Shown: one piece after another, positions 8,385 through 16,235 of the stretch
How the letters are laid out: each line of letters begins with the position of its first letter
Numbering within the stretch: the first letter of the stretch is position 1
From: Conexibacter sp. DBS9H8
GTDB lineage: Bacteria > Actinomycetota > Thermoleophilia > Solirubrobacterales > Solirubrobacteraceae
NCBI RefSeq assembly: GCF_023330685.1
Contig: NZ_CP097128.1
Location: 3,348,001 to 3,412,000, forward strand
Length of the DNA: 64,000 nucleotides
Reading direction: 5' to 3'
Position numbers and translations under genes: made by a program
Notes under the pieces: model-generated
What the model saw: only the letters and a program-made list of their open reading frames with translations
The model's database searches: none
Told to the model about the DNA's origin: nothing

Positions 8385-10412
8385 GTGCCACCACGCGGTC
8401 TTCCCGGCAATGCCAACCTCGAGCAGCTCCGGAACGGAGCGAAGTCGTTTCAGCGCGCCGTCCGTGCCGGTGACCTTGGCGCCGCCGAGGTTGTCAGCGA
8501 GTTCCATCCGCGCTTTGGTTCGGCGCAGCCAGGCTCTCCGGAGCTGAGCGCGTTCACGCGTGCGGACGCGCTGCTGGTCGTCGCCCGCCAGTTCGGGTTT
8601 GAGAGCTGGCCGAAGCTGAAGGCACACCTGGAGCAAATCGCTGACCTGGCCCGCTCGCCGCACCACGAGCCGGTCGGCGGCCCGCTGCCCGATCGGGCAG
8701 CGATCGCCAGCGAGTTCCTTCGGCTCGCATGTCTGAACTACGGCGACGATGATCCCGATCGGCTGCGGCGTGCCGCGGGCATGCTGGATGAGCATGAGTG
8801 GTTGGCGACCGCGGACGTGTACACGATTGCGGCGACCGGCGAGGTCGACGCCGCGCGCCAGCTGCTGGCCGATGATCCCGCTGCTGCGGCGCGGGTCGGC
8901 GGCCCGTTCGCCTGGGAGCCGCTGCTGTATCTCACCTATGCACGACTGCCCCTGGGCCCGGGCCGGTCGCCTCTGGCGGTCGCGCGGCTGTTGTTGGAGC
9001 ATGGCGCTGATCCGAACGCCGGTTACCTGTGGGAGGGGCTGATCCCGCCGTTCACCGCGTTGACGGGCGCGCTCGGCGGTGGTGGCTCGATCCCGAAGCA
9101 TCCGCAGGAGCTTGCGCTCGCGCGGCTGCTGCTCGAGGCTGGTGCTGACGCGAACGATGGGCAGGCGCTCTACAACCAGGGCTGGGGCGAGAGCGCCGGT
9201 GAGGAGTGGTTGGAGCTGCTGTTCGAGTTCGGGCTCGGCGCCGGTGACGGCGGGCCGTGGCGCCGCCGGTTCGGGGAGCGGCAGGACTCGCCCCGGAAGA
9301 TGCTCGAGGATCTGCTGATCGCCGCGGCAAAGCACGGTTTCACCGACCGGGTCCGCCGGCTGCTCGACCGCGGTGTCGATCCTCGGGGCGAGCTCATCCA
9401 GCACCCGATCTATCGCGGGCGCTCACCGGTTCAGGAGGCGGCGTTGAACGGCCACATGGACATCGTGGCGATGCTGGTCGACGCGGGCGCGGTCTGGGAG
9501 CATGACGGGGTCGACGAGCTGGTCGCGACCGCTATGTCCGGCGACCGCGGCGGCGTGGAGCGGTTGCTCGTGGCCGATCCCGGGCTGCGTGAGCGCGCGA
9601 TCGAACGCAGCCCCGATCAGCTGGTTCGCGCCGCTGAGCAGGACAGCTATGAAGCGGTCGCGCTGCTGATCGAGTTGGGGTTCGATGTCAACGCACGGTC
9701 GCGGACCGCGCCGCTGCACGAAGCCGCGATGCGCGGCAACCTGGCGGTGATCCGGCTGCTGCTCGAGCACGGCGCCGACCCCAGTCTCCACGACACGGGG
9801 TATGACGCGACCCCGGCCGGGTGGGCCGAGCATCACGAGCAGCCCGAGGCGCTCGCGCTGCTGCGCGCGCTGGAGCGAACCGAGCAGGAGGCTGACGCTG
9901 TCACGGCTTCCGGCAGCGAGGTTGATACGGCTGATGACCGGCCGGAGCGGCCGGTGGTGCCGGGCACGGCGATGCGGACGGTCGCTGCTGCGTTCACCGC
10001 CGTTTCAGAGCAGCGATTCGAGGACCTTGCCGAGATGGTCTCCCCGGAGATCGATTGGCGCGGGATCCCCGAGCCGGACGGCGGGGTGCCGCGCTGCGTG
10101 GGGCGCGCGGAGGCGATCGAGCGGATGCGGGTCGGGCTGCTCGCCGGTGGGCGGGTCTCGGTCAGCGCGTTCGTCGAGGACGGGGATCGAGTGCTCGCGC
10201 ACGTCCACCACATCGACGAGGACGAGCACGAGGACACCAATGAGGACGCGCCGCCGCGGGCCGAGCGGTTCGTGCTCGCCGAGGTTCACGACGGCCACAT
10301 CACCCAAATGCAAGGCTTCGCGACCGAGCCCGAGGCGCTCGACGCGCTCCACTGCAGCACACTGCCGGACCCGTTGCTGGGAGAGCAGCGCGAGCCGGGG
10401 AGCCCGTCATGA
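8385..10412 (+). CDS. ankyrin-repeat protein with C-terminal SnoaL/NTF2-like domain
   Basis: A 675-residue protein. It has the N-terminal LEQLRNGAKSFQRAVRAG/ARQFGFESWPKLKAHL module (about 10-85) and ankyrin repeats from about 135 to 495 (ARLLLEHGADPNAG, ARLLLEAGADAND, IRLLLEHGADPSLHD). After an acidic linker, a domain of ~115 residues (about 530-645; AAAFTAVSEQRFEDLAEMVSPEIDWRG...) has the NTF2/SnoaL pattern of ligand-binding or polyketide-cyclase-like proteins. The start GTG 8385 has AAAGGAGG 5 nt upstream, the same as its paralogue at 5790. Function is unknown; the fusion suggests scaffold-tethered ligand sensing. Confidence 0.8.
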   Translation: MPPRGLPGNANLEQLRNGAKSFQRAVRAGDLGAAEVVSEFHPRFGSAQPGSPELSAFTRADALLVVARQFGFESWPKLKAHLEQIADLARSPHHEPVGGPLPDRAAIASEFLRLACLNYGDDDPDRLRRAAGMLDEHEWLATADVYTIAATGEVDAARQLLADDPAAAARVGGPFAWEPLLYLTYARLPLGPGRSPLAVARLLLEHGADPNAGYLWEGLIPPFTALTGALGGGGSIPKHPQELALARLLLEAGADANDGQALYNQGWGESAGEEWLELLFEFGLGAGDGGPWRRRFGERQDSPRKMLEDLLIAAAKHGFTDRVRRLLDRGVDPRGELIQHPIYRGRSPVQEAALNGHMDIVAMLVDAGAVWEHDGVDELVATAMSGDRGGVERLLVADPGLRERAIERSPDQLVRAAEQDSYEAVALLIELGFDVNARSRTAPLHEAAMRGNLAVIRLLLEHGADPSLHDTGYDATPAGWAEHHEQPEALALLRALERTEQEADAVTASGSEVDTADDRPERPVVPGTAMRTVAAAFTAVSEQRFEDLAEMVSPEIDWRGIPEPDGGVPRCVGRAEAIERMRVGLLAGGRVSVSAFVEDGDRVLAHVHHIDEDEHEDTNEDAPPRAERFVLAEVHDGHITQMQGFATEPEALDALHCSTLPDPLLGEQREPGSPS

Positions 10413-10940
10413 GCGGCGAGGGCTATGCGAAATTCACGCACGCATATCCGCCGGGGCCGACATGGTGTCCGACGCGATCGCGCCCCTCCCTCACTCAACT
10501 TGAGTGGCGGCGCTCACGTGTGCTTCGGCGCGGCGAGAGCTCTGGCTCGCCGGCATACCAGGGAACAGGGCTGCGCGACCTGGTTCGCGCGGGCCAGCGG
10601 GGCGCTCACGGCTCCGGAGCATGCCGCAGCGCCGGATCCCGGCCGCTCGGGCACGGAACCCGCGGATACGAGGGGACTTCACGATCGCGCCAGGATGCGC
10701 GTGCGACGATGAAAGCGAAACTCGCGATCGATCCGATGTGACTGCCGTTGGTCCCCACAAGCGGCCAACGTCGGGTTGGGCGACGGAGACGCTCGCTCCG
10801 CGATCGGGAGCACAGGCGAGCGGGCGGCAGGTCGGCTATCTCGGATCGATCCTTCCTGCCGGCAGCAGCCGCGATGCGTATCGCAGCGAGGCGCCTCGTG
10901 CCCGACTCAAGCGGCCACGAAACGCGGCCGTCGCCGTTCG
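10413..10940. other. intergenic region, no gene supported
   Basis: A 528-bp stretch between two convergent genes. An ATG at 10409 overlaps the ankyrin stop and opens a 110-codon frame, but its composition (Arg, Ser, Gly, Pro) and lack of recognisable sequence argue against a gene. Confidence 0.4.
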
Positions 10941-11915
10941 TCATCGAGACGCACGGAAATGGCAAACGTCGTGTGTCTCGGTCGTCTGCTGGTTGCGTCT
11001 TGCAGTTCTGTTGGCGCAGGCAATCCAACCGCCCGGTTCCAGGGCGTGCGCACGTGAGGCTTTCTGGGCCGGTGAGCTTCCGGGACGGTCGTTCGCAAAC
11101 ACGAGCAGCCGGCGACTGATCTTCGCCGTCGCCGTGGTCAGCGGGCTGGCGGCAGCGATGGCCACGAGTGTGTTGCCGACGCGCGGCGCGGTCGGGGCGA
11201 TGGCCAGACCGGCGGTCAGCATGGGTGCGAGCAGCCGGTAGCTGCCGAACTCATCGGCGTTCGGCGCAGCGTCGCGCAGGAAGTAGGAGCCGGCGACGAC
11301 GGCGATCGGCAGCGTGGCGCGGAGGAGCAGCAGCGTTGCGACCGGACGGTTGAGCCAGCCGAGGCGCCGCGCGCTCGAGGCCGCGGCCAGCATGACCATG
11401 AGGTCGGCGGTGCGGTCGAGATCGCGGCCCAGGCGGGTTGGGCCGAGCTGTCGGGCGAGCGGCCCGTCGAGCGTGTCGGTGAGCGCCGCACCCAGGATCA
11501 GCACCGTGAAACTGTTTGGCTCGTCGGCGCCCTCGAGAAATGGGACGCCCCACAGCCGAGTCAGTGTGACGGCGTCGGCCGGCGAAAGCCGGTCACGGCA
11601 TTCACCGGCCGGGCCTTGGACCATGCCGAGGTGCCAATCGAGCATCGCCGCGAGTGCCACCCACCAGCCAGCGGATCCGAGCGCGTGCCGCCGCAGGCGC
11701 GGGTTGACCGCGCAGAGCGCAACGCTCGTGGCGCCACCAACCAAGGACCAACGTCGAGCCTGACGCGCGAGCGCGGGGCGTGCGGCCCTCGTCCGTGCGG
11801 CACGGTGAAACGAGTTGGCGATGAAGCGAGCCCAGGCGTGTGGCGCGAAGCGCCGGTTGCGCAGCTGCCTGAGCTCGGCGGCCGCCCATTCCTCACCTTC
11901 GGTGTGTCGGTTCAC
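10941..11915 (-). CDS. CDP-alcohol phosphatidyltransferase family membrane enzyme
   Basis: A 324-residue integral membrane enzyme. The family signature D-x2-DG-x2-AR-x7-G-x3-D-x3-D is present as DTLDGPLAR...GRDLDRTAD, with one residue fewer than usual between AR and G. Family members move a phosphoalcohol from a CDP-linked donor to an acceptor alcohol, making phospholipids and related lipid conjugates. Hydrophobic segments follow (LLLLRATLPIAVVAGSYFL, TLVAIAAASPL). GTG 11915 overlaps the TGA of the upstream reductase (GTGA), so it is translationally coupled as last gene of the ECF-controlled operon starting at 15074. In that context it may attach the pathway product to lipid. Confidence 0.75.
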   Translation of the reverse strand: MNRHTEGEEWAAAELRQLRNRRFAPHAWARFIANSFHRAARTRAARPALARQARRWSLVGGATSVALCAVNPRLRRHALGSAGWWVALAAMLDWHLGMVQGPAGECRDRLSPADAVTLTRLWGVPFLEGADEPNSFTVLILGAALTDTLDGPLARQLGPTRLGRDLDRTADLMVMLAAASSARRLGWLNRPVATLLLLRATLPIAVVAGSYFLRDAAPNADEFGSYRLLAPMLTAGLAIAPTAPRVGNTLVAIAAASPLTTATAKISRRLLVFANDRPGSSPAQKASRAHALEPGGWIACANRTARRNQQTTETHDVCHFRASR

Positions 11916-13342
11916 AGTCGCAGGAGCCGCTGGGCGATGAGGGCGGCGCGGGCGGCTCGGCGGACCGCGGGCGTTGCGTAGCGGGCGGCGAGGTCGGAGT
12001 CGGCGGCGCGGACTGGTCCCTCGGTGAGGGTCGGGTAGGCGTGGACCGTGCGTGACAGGTCCGCGAGTCGGCCGCGGTTGGCGATCAGCGCGGTGAGCTC
12101 GCCGATCGCCTCCCCGGCTGCGGGGGCGGCGAGGGTCGCGCCGACCAGGCGCCCGCGGGGGTCGGCGATCAGCTTCGCGAAGCCGTAGGGCTGGCCGCTG
12201 GCGATCGCTCGATCGAGCTCGGCGTACTCGTGGCTCGCTACACGGACGCGCTGCCCCCAGCGTGCTTGCGCCTCGGCTTCGGTCAGCCCTACCCTGGCGA
12301 CTTCGGGGTCCGTGAACGTCACCCACGGGATCGTCGGCGACACTTTGGCGCGCGCGTGAAACAGAGCGTTGGGGACGGCGACGCGAGCGTGGTGGGCGGC
12401 GACGTGGGTGAACGGGAGCAGCCCGGTGACGTCGCCGACAGCGTAGATCCCGCGTGCGGCTGTGCGCAGCCGCCTGTCGACGACGATCGCGCCGCGCCTG
12501 TCGACGGTCGCGCCCGCCGCGTCGAGGCCGAGCCCTTCGGTGCGTGGCGCGCGGCCGGTGGCGACCAGGATCGCGTCGGCGGCGAGCCGCCCGCCCGTGC
12601 TGAGTACGAGCGTGCTGGCTGCGGCAGCCGGCTCTACCGCGTCGACGCGTGTCCCGACCCGCACCCGTACTCCCTCGCTCGCCAGTCGGGCGGCGAGCAG
12701 CTCTCCGGCGGCCTGTTCCTCATGCGGCAGCAGCCGCTCTGCCATTTCAACGATCGTCACCTCGGAGCCGAGCCGCGCGAACGCCTGGCCGAGCTCGCAG
12801 CCGATCGGTCCGCCGCCGAGCACTGCCAGCCGGGCCGGCAGCGCCTCGAGTTCCCAGAGCGTGTCGGTGGTCAGCACCGCAGCGTCGGTGAGGCCACGGA
12901 CGGGCGGCAGCACCGGCGCGGAGCCGGTCGCGATGATCGCGGCGCGGAAGCCGAGAGCCCGCTCGCCGACCAGCAGCCGACCCGGCCGGGCGAACCTCGC
13001 GTCGCCCGCGATCACCTCGACGCCTTCGCGCTCCAGACGCTCGGCCGAGTCGTGCGGCTCGATCGTTGCGATCACACGTTTCACGTGGCCCATCACGGTC
13101 GTGAAGTCGAGCGCGGGCTCTGCGGGCGGGAGCCCGACGTCATCGGCATGGCGGGTTCGGTGCGCGAGGTCGGCGGCGGCGAGCAGGCTCTTGGACGGCA
13201 TGCACCCGGTCCACAGGCAGTCGCCGCCGAGCCTGCCGCGTTCGATCAGCGCCACCCGCGCGCCAACGCGGGCGGCGATCAGCGCGGACACGAGCCCGCC
13301 GGCGCCGCCTCCGACCACCACGAGGTCGTAGCGGCGCGTCAT
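11912..13342 (-). CDS. FAD-dependent pyridine nucleotide-disulfide oxidoreductase
   Basis: A 476-residue class I disulfide reductase. The FAD motif VVGGGAGG is near residue 10, the redox-active pair is GDCLWTGCMPSK (Cys-x4-Cys, about 43-48), a second dinucleotide motif is VLGGGPIGCELG (about 175-186), GIYAVGDV lies near 300, and a dimerization domain ends with HAYPTLTEGP carrying the His-Glu dyad. It resembles dihydrolipoamide dehydrogenase and mercuric reductase, but it has no N-terminal metal-binding domain and no C-terminal vicinal cysteines, so I do not call it MerA. ATG 13342 overlaps the preceding TGA (ATGA). It is the third gene of the DUF427-radical SAM operon; the natural disulfide substrate is unknown. 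Confidence 0.85.
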   Translation of the reverse strand: MTRRYDLVVVGGGAGGLVSALIAARVGARVALIERGRLGGDCLWTGCMPSKSLLAAADLAHRTRHADDVGLPPAEPALDFTTVMGHVKRVIATIEPHDSAERLEREGVEVIAGDARFARPGRLLVGERALGFRAAIIATGSAPVLPPVRGLTDAAVLTTDTLWELEALPARLAVLGGGPIGCELGQAFARLGSEVTIVEMAERLLPHEEQAAGELLAARLASEGVRVRVGTRVDAVEPAAAASTLVLSTGGRLAADAILVATGRAPRTEGLGLDAAGATVDRRGAIVVDRRLRTAARGIYAVGDVTGLLPFTHVAAHHARVAVPNALFHARAKVSPTIPWVTFTDPEVARVGLTEAEAQARWGQRVRVASHEYAELDRAIASGQPYGFAKLIADPRGRLVGATLAAPAAGEAIGELTALIANRGRLADLSRTVHAYPTLTEGPVRAADSDLAARYATPAVRRAARAALIAQRLLRL

Positions 13343-14718
13343 TGCCCGGGCCCGATCGGCAGAAGCTCTCGCAACATGAGGTTCTCCTCCGGGTCGAGCA
13401 CCGAATGCTGGACGCAGGCGGGCACGAGCCGGCCGGTGTCGGGGTGCGCCATCGCGTAGGAGCATGACCGCAGGCGCTCCTGCGCGGCTTGGAGCTCGGG
13501 GGCGTCGGCCACCTCACCGCGCTCCATGGCTTCCCAAGCTGGTCGTACGACCGCCGCATCCATGAACGCGTGCACGACGAACGTCATCCCTCGCGGGCGG
13601 CCGCACAGCAGGCGCCGCAGTCCAAGCCGTCGGGCGAGCCGCCAGCCCCAGCCGACCGCCGTTGGAGCCACGGCGGGCCTGTCGGCGACAATGCGCAGGA
13701 TCATCAGCGCGAGCACAAGTGCCGGCTTGGCTATGTCAGTGCCACCAGCCGCGTCGAGGAACAGGTCACGTACCCGCAGGTCTCGTGGATCTTGGTCGTC
13801 GAGCAATGGTGCCCACCGGCCCGCGGCAATGATCCCGTAGGCGCTGCGATTGCAGCGCGGGTCGCCCATCTGTAGGTGCGAGTACGGCAGCCGGCAGCCG
13901 ACACCACGCTCGATCTCCGTCCATACCCGGTCGATCGTGATCGGCTCGTAGCGTTCGCGCCAGCGCTTTGGATTGCCGACGTAGGCCGCGGGCTGGAAGG
14001 ATGCCATCCCGTACCCCATCTCCATCGCGGTCCGCGCCACGTCCGCGACCTGGCCGAGGTTGCGTGGAGTGACGGTCATGTTGTGCGCGAGGTCGAAGCG
14101 CACGCCGTGCTCGCGGCGCAGCCGCTCAAAGCTCGCCACGAACGCGCGGCGGGCCTGGTTCAGGTCAGCCTCACAGCGCGGTCGTGCGACACCGCGGCGG
14201 CCGAGCATCAGCGAGTCGAAGTGTCCAGCGAACCGCAGCAGAGCGAACCGTCGGCGGCCGTCGGGGCCGATCGCGAGCCGCTGCAGGTAGTCGTAGTCGA
14301 AGTCGCCGTGGGTCATGCTCATCGGCTTGCGACCGTGGCGCTCCATCGCCTCCAGCGCCCTGGCGTGACCGTCGGGGCCGAGCAGCGTCACCTCGCCGCC
14401 GATCAGCTGGGCGTGCTGACCGGTCCCGCGCTGCTGCCGCAGCAGCGCCATCTGCGCGTCGACCGCCGCGACGGTGTGGTCGGCGTCGGTGCGGATCGAG
14501 TTCGCCTCTCGGGCGTGGTAGCACGGCGTGCAGGTCAGGTTGCACCGCGGGAACACGCCGTGCGTGCCCTCGCATCCGGTGCTGTGCCGGCCGAGCAACT
14601 GCGCTGCGGTGCGCGCCGTGACGGGGAGCTCGCTCCAGCGTGCTTCGAGCGCCGCCGCCGTGTCCGGGTGGACAGGCCGCGAAGCGCTCCACAGCGCGCG
14701 CAGCCGCTGGCCGATCAT
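13339..14718 (-). CDS. radical SAM protein with C-terminal cysteine region
   Basis: A 459-residue radical SAM enzyme. The cluster motif is RCNLTCTPCYHARE (Cys59-x3-Cys63-x2-Cys66), followed by the SAM-binding-like QLIGGEVTLLGPDGH and by DPRCNRSAYGIIAAG. Near the C-terminus CSYAMAHPDTGRLVPAC could bind an auxiliary cluster, as SPASM-type regions do. The reaction is not predictable from sequence. It overlaps DUF427 upstream and the reductase downstream by ATGA junctions, so stoichiometric production of the three proteins is likely. The reductase and DUF427 partner may supply or remove a thiol-linked substrate. Confidence 0.85.
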   Translation of the reverse strand: MIGQRLRALWSASRPVHPDTAAALEARWSELPVTARTAAQLLGRHSTGCEGTHGVFPRCNLTCTPCYHAREANSIRTDADHTVAAVDAQMALLRQQRGTGQHAQLIGGEVTLLGPDGHARALEAMERHGRKPMSMTHGDFDYDYLQRLAIGPDGRRRFALLRFAGHFDSLMLGRRGVARPRCEADLNQARRAFVASFERLRREHGVRFDLAHNMTVTPRNLGQVADVARTAMEMGYGMASFQPAAYVGNPKRWRERYEPITIDRVWTEIERGVGCRLPYSHLQMGDPRCNRSAYGIIAAGRWAPLLDDQDPRDLRVRDLFLDAAGGTDIAKPALVLALMILRIVADRPAVAPTAVGWGWRLARRLGLRRLLCGRPRGMTFVVHAFMDAAVVRPAWEAMERGEVADAPELQAAQERLRSCSYAMAHPDTGRLVPACVQHSVLDPEENLMLRELLPIGPGQ

Positions 14719-15074
14719 GCGCCGGGTACCGACCGCACGTCCACCCCGCCCCAGAACGCGACGTGGTTCTTGATCCTCGCGGCGGTCGGGCTTGGATGCG
14801 GGTAGTACCAGGCGGCCGCCGCGTTGCGGTCTGCACCGACGACAACGTCGTAGTAGCTCGCCCGCCCCTTCCAGGGACAGACGGTGTGCTTGCCGTTCTG
14901 CTCGAAGAAGTCGCGGTTGATCGCCTCGGGCGGGAAGTAGTGGTTGCCCTCGACCACGACGGTGCTGTCGCTGCGAGCGATCACGACGCCGTTCCAGACG
15001 GCTTCGACTGGCCCGGTCTGTGCGGTTGGGCCGGCAAACGCTCGCCGCAGTCGTTGACTGATCATGCTCATCAT
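14715..15074 (-). CDS. DUF427-domain protein, first gene of ECF-controlled operon
   Basis: A 119-residue protein matching the DUF427 pattern (VEAVWNGVVIARSD, GNHYFPPEAINRDFF, HTVCPWKGRASYYDV, AAWYYPHPSP). It is a small beta-rich fold of unknown biochemistry; conserved H, Y, C and W residues of the family are all present. ATG 15074 has GGAG 5 nt upstream. A TGAATCCTT/GTC promoter lies at 15108-15134, giving a leader of about 30 nt. The stop overlaps the radical SAM start (ATGA). Location is probably cytoplasmic. Confidence 0.8.
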   Translation of the reverse strand: MMSMISQRLRRAFAGPTAQTGPVEAVWNGVVIARSDSTVVVEGNHYFPPEAINRDFFEQNGKHTVCPWKGRASYYDVVVGADRNAAAAWYYPHPSPTAARIKNHVAFWGGVDVRSVPGA

Positions 15075-15107
15075 CTCGTCTCCGTTCGCTGCCGTTTTGA
15101 GAGTTCA

Positions 15108-15134
15108 GACGCTCGGTGCTGCCCTAAGGATTCA
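15108..15134 (-). promoter_or_regulatory. ECF-type promoter of the DUF427-radical SAM operon
   Basis: On the minus strand, TGAATCCTT (15134-15126), 15 nt, then GTC (15110-15108), with CGAG just before GTC. It matches five other sites in the window in both elements and in spacing. The operon's first start codon lies 33 nt downstream of the GTC. Confidence 0.75.
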
Positions 15135-15248
15135 CCGGCGCCCAAAGGTCTTGGTGACGGCACGGAAGGCGGCTGTGGACGGGTCCCGGCTGTGCCGCGG
15201 GTGGGCGGCACAGCCGGGTAGCCCGCGCATTGGTTGGTGCGTCGGCGG

Positions 15249-16082
15249 CTACGCGATTGCGAGGGCCGGGCGGTCGTGACCGGCGAGCGCTCCCTCGCGC
15301 GAGGCGACCATCGTGATTCCGAGGCCGGCGACCACCCCGAACAGAAGGTGGCTGACCAGGAACCAGCCCTCGGGAACGAGTCGCATCATCGGGTCGATCG
15401 CCGGCAGGATCACCCAGCGGTTGACGACATACACGGCCACTGCGCCGAGCGTGGTCGCGGCGAGGATGCCCGCCGGTGTGCGCAGGACCGCTAGGTCCAG
15501 CTGTCCGATTCCGACCCCGATGATCATCATCGCGAACCCCATCCCCAACGCCGCAGCCAGCGCGAAGTGCGTGATCGCGCCGATCGCCACGTGCGCGACA
15601 GTGACCGGCATTGCATGCATCACGGCGCTGCGCGCCGCCGGTGTCATGCCGGATAGGAGGTTAGCCATCATCGTGTTGCTCGCATGCCCGGTCATCAGCG
15701 CGTTCATCACGCTGAGCTTGGCGGTCGGAATGTGCATCGACATCAGCGTCGCGGACAGCATCTTCATCGTCGCCGGGGAGATGTGGCCGCTGGCGAACGC
15801 CGGTCCGACCTTCGCCATCGCTGACGCCGGGAGATGGATTCCCATCATCCCCATCAGCGTCGGGAGCATCGGGACCGGCGGCGTGATCGTCTTGACAAAG
15901 GCCGGGATTCCAAGGTTCAGCGGGCTCGCGTAGCCGCTCCCCTGGGCACCCATCACGACGATCATCAGGCCGATCATCGCCAAGCCTCCGACAATCCCGG
16001 CGGCCATCCCACCGATCCCGACCCGCCTCGCCATCGCAGCCATCCCACCGGGAGTCATACTCCGGTCTGCGTTCTGTGCCAT
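15249..16082 (-). CDS. polytopic membrane protein, unknown function
   Basis: A 277-residue methionine-rich protein with about five hydrophobic segments: near residues 20-42 (MAAGIVGGLAMIGLMIVVMG), 135-155, 165-185, 195-215 and 230-250 (LVSHLLFGVVAGLGITMV). The stretch between the first and second segments is a long Met/Ala/Thr/Pro loop, facing either side. Methionine-rich loops can bind soft metals, but that is speculation here. ATG 16082 follows a purine-rich GAGAGGA. An open frame continues upstream to 17483 but is antisense to the radical SAM fusion gene. It diverges from that gene, and both have an ECF-like promoter in the 154-bp gap. Confidence 0.7.
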   Translation of the reverse strand: MAQNADRSMTPGGMAAMARRVGIGGMAAGIVGGLAMIGLMIVVMGAQGSGYASPLNLGIPAFVKTITPPVPMLPTLMGMMGIHLPASAMAKVGPAFASGHISPATMKMLSATLMSMHIPTAKLSVMNALMTGHASNTMMANLLSGMTPAARSAVMHAMPVTVAHVAIGAITHFALAAALGMGFAMMIIGVGIGQLDLAVLRTPAGILAATTLGAVAVYVVNRWVILPAIDPMMRLVPEGWFLVSHLLFGVVAGLGITMVASREGALAGHDRPALAIA

Positions 16083-16123
16083 CTGAAGTCCTCTCGTTGC
16101 GAGTTGATGTTTCGATGGCGTTG

Positions 16124-16150
16124 GAGGCGCGGGCGGTGTCAAAGGATTCA
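16124..16150 (-). promoter_or_regulatory. ECF-type promoter (variant) of the membrane-protein gene
   Basis: On the minus strand, TGAATCCTT (16150-16142), 15 nt, then CTC (16126-16124) followed by CAACG. The -35 part is perfect but the -10 has C in place of G, so this is the weakest of the six sites. It forms an inverted pair with the plus-strand promoter at 16200-16226. Confidence 0.5.
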
Positions 16151-16199
16151 GCCGGCATGCACCCCGGCGCCGAGCGCCACGCGATGGTCGCGCAACGTC

Positions 16200-16226
16200 T
16201 GAATCCTTTGCTCCCGAGCTGGCGTC
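16200..16226 (+). promoter_or_regulatory. ECF-type promoter of the metallophosphatase-radical SAM operon
   Basis: TGAATCCTT (16200-16208), 15 nt, GTC (16224-16226). The ATG at 16236 begins 9 nt after the GTC, about where transcription should start, so the mRNA is probably leaderless or nearly so. No ribosome binding site precedes the ATG. CTGAATCCTTTG (16199-16210) is the exact complement of CAAAGGATTCAG at 16140-16151. Confidence 0.75.
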
Positions 16227-16235
16227 CAACCGTCG

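Noticed and set aside
10409..10741. 110-codon ORF overlapping the second ankyrin stop (ATGA)
   Set aside because: Apart from the overlap there is no ribosome site, domain or sensible composition.
12230..13459. 409-codon plus-strand ORF
   Set aside because: It is the shadow of the FAD disulfide reductase on the other strand, with no recognizable domain.
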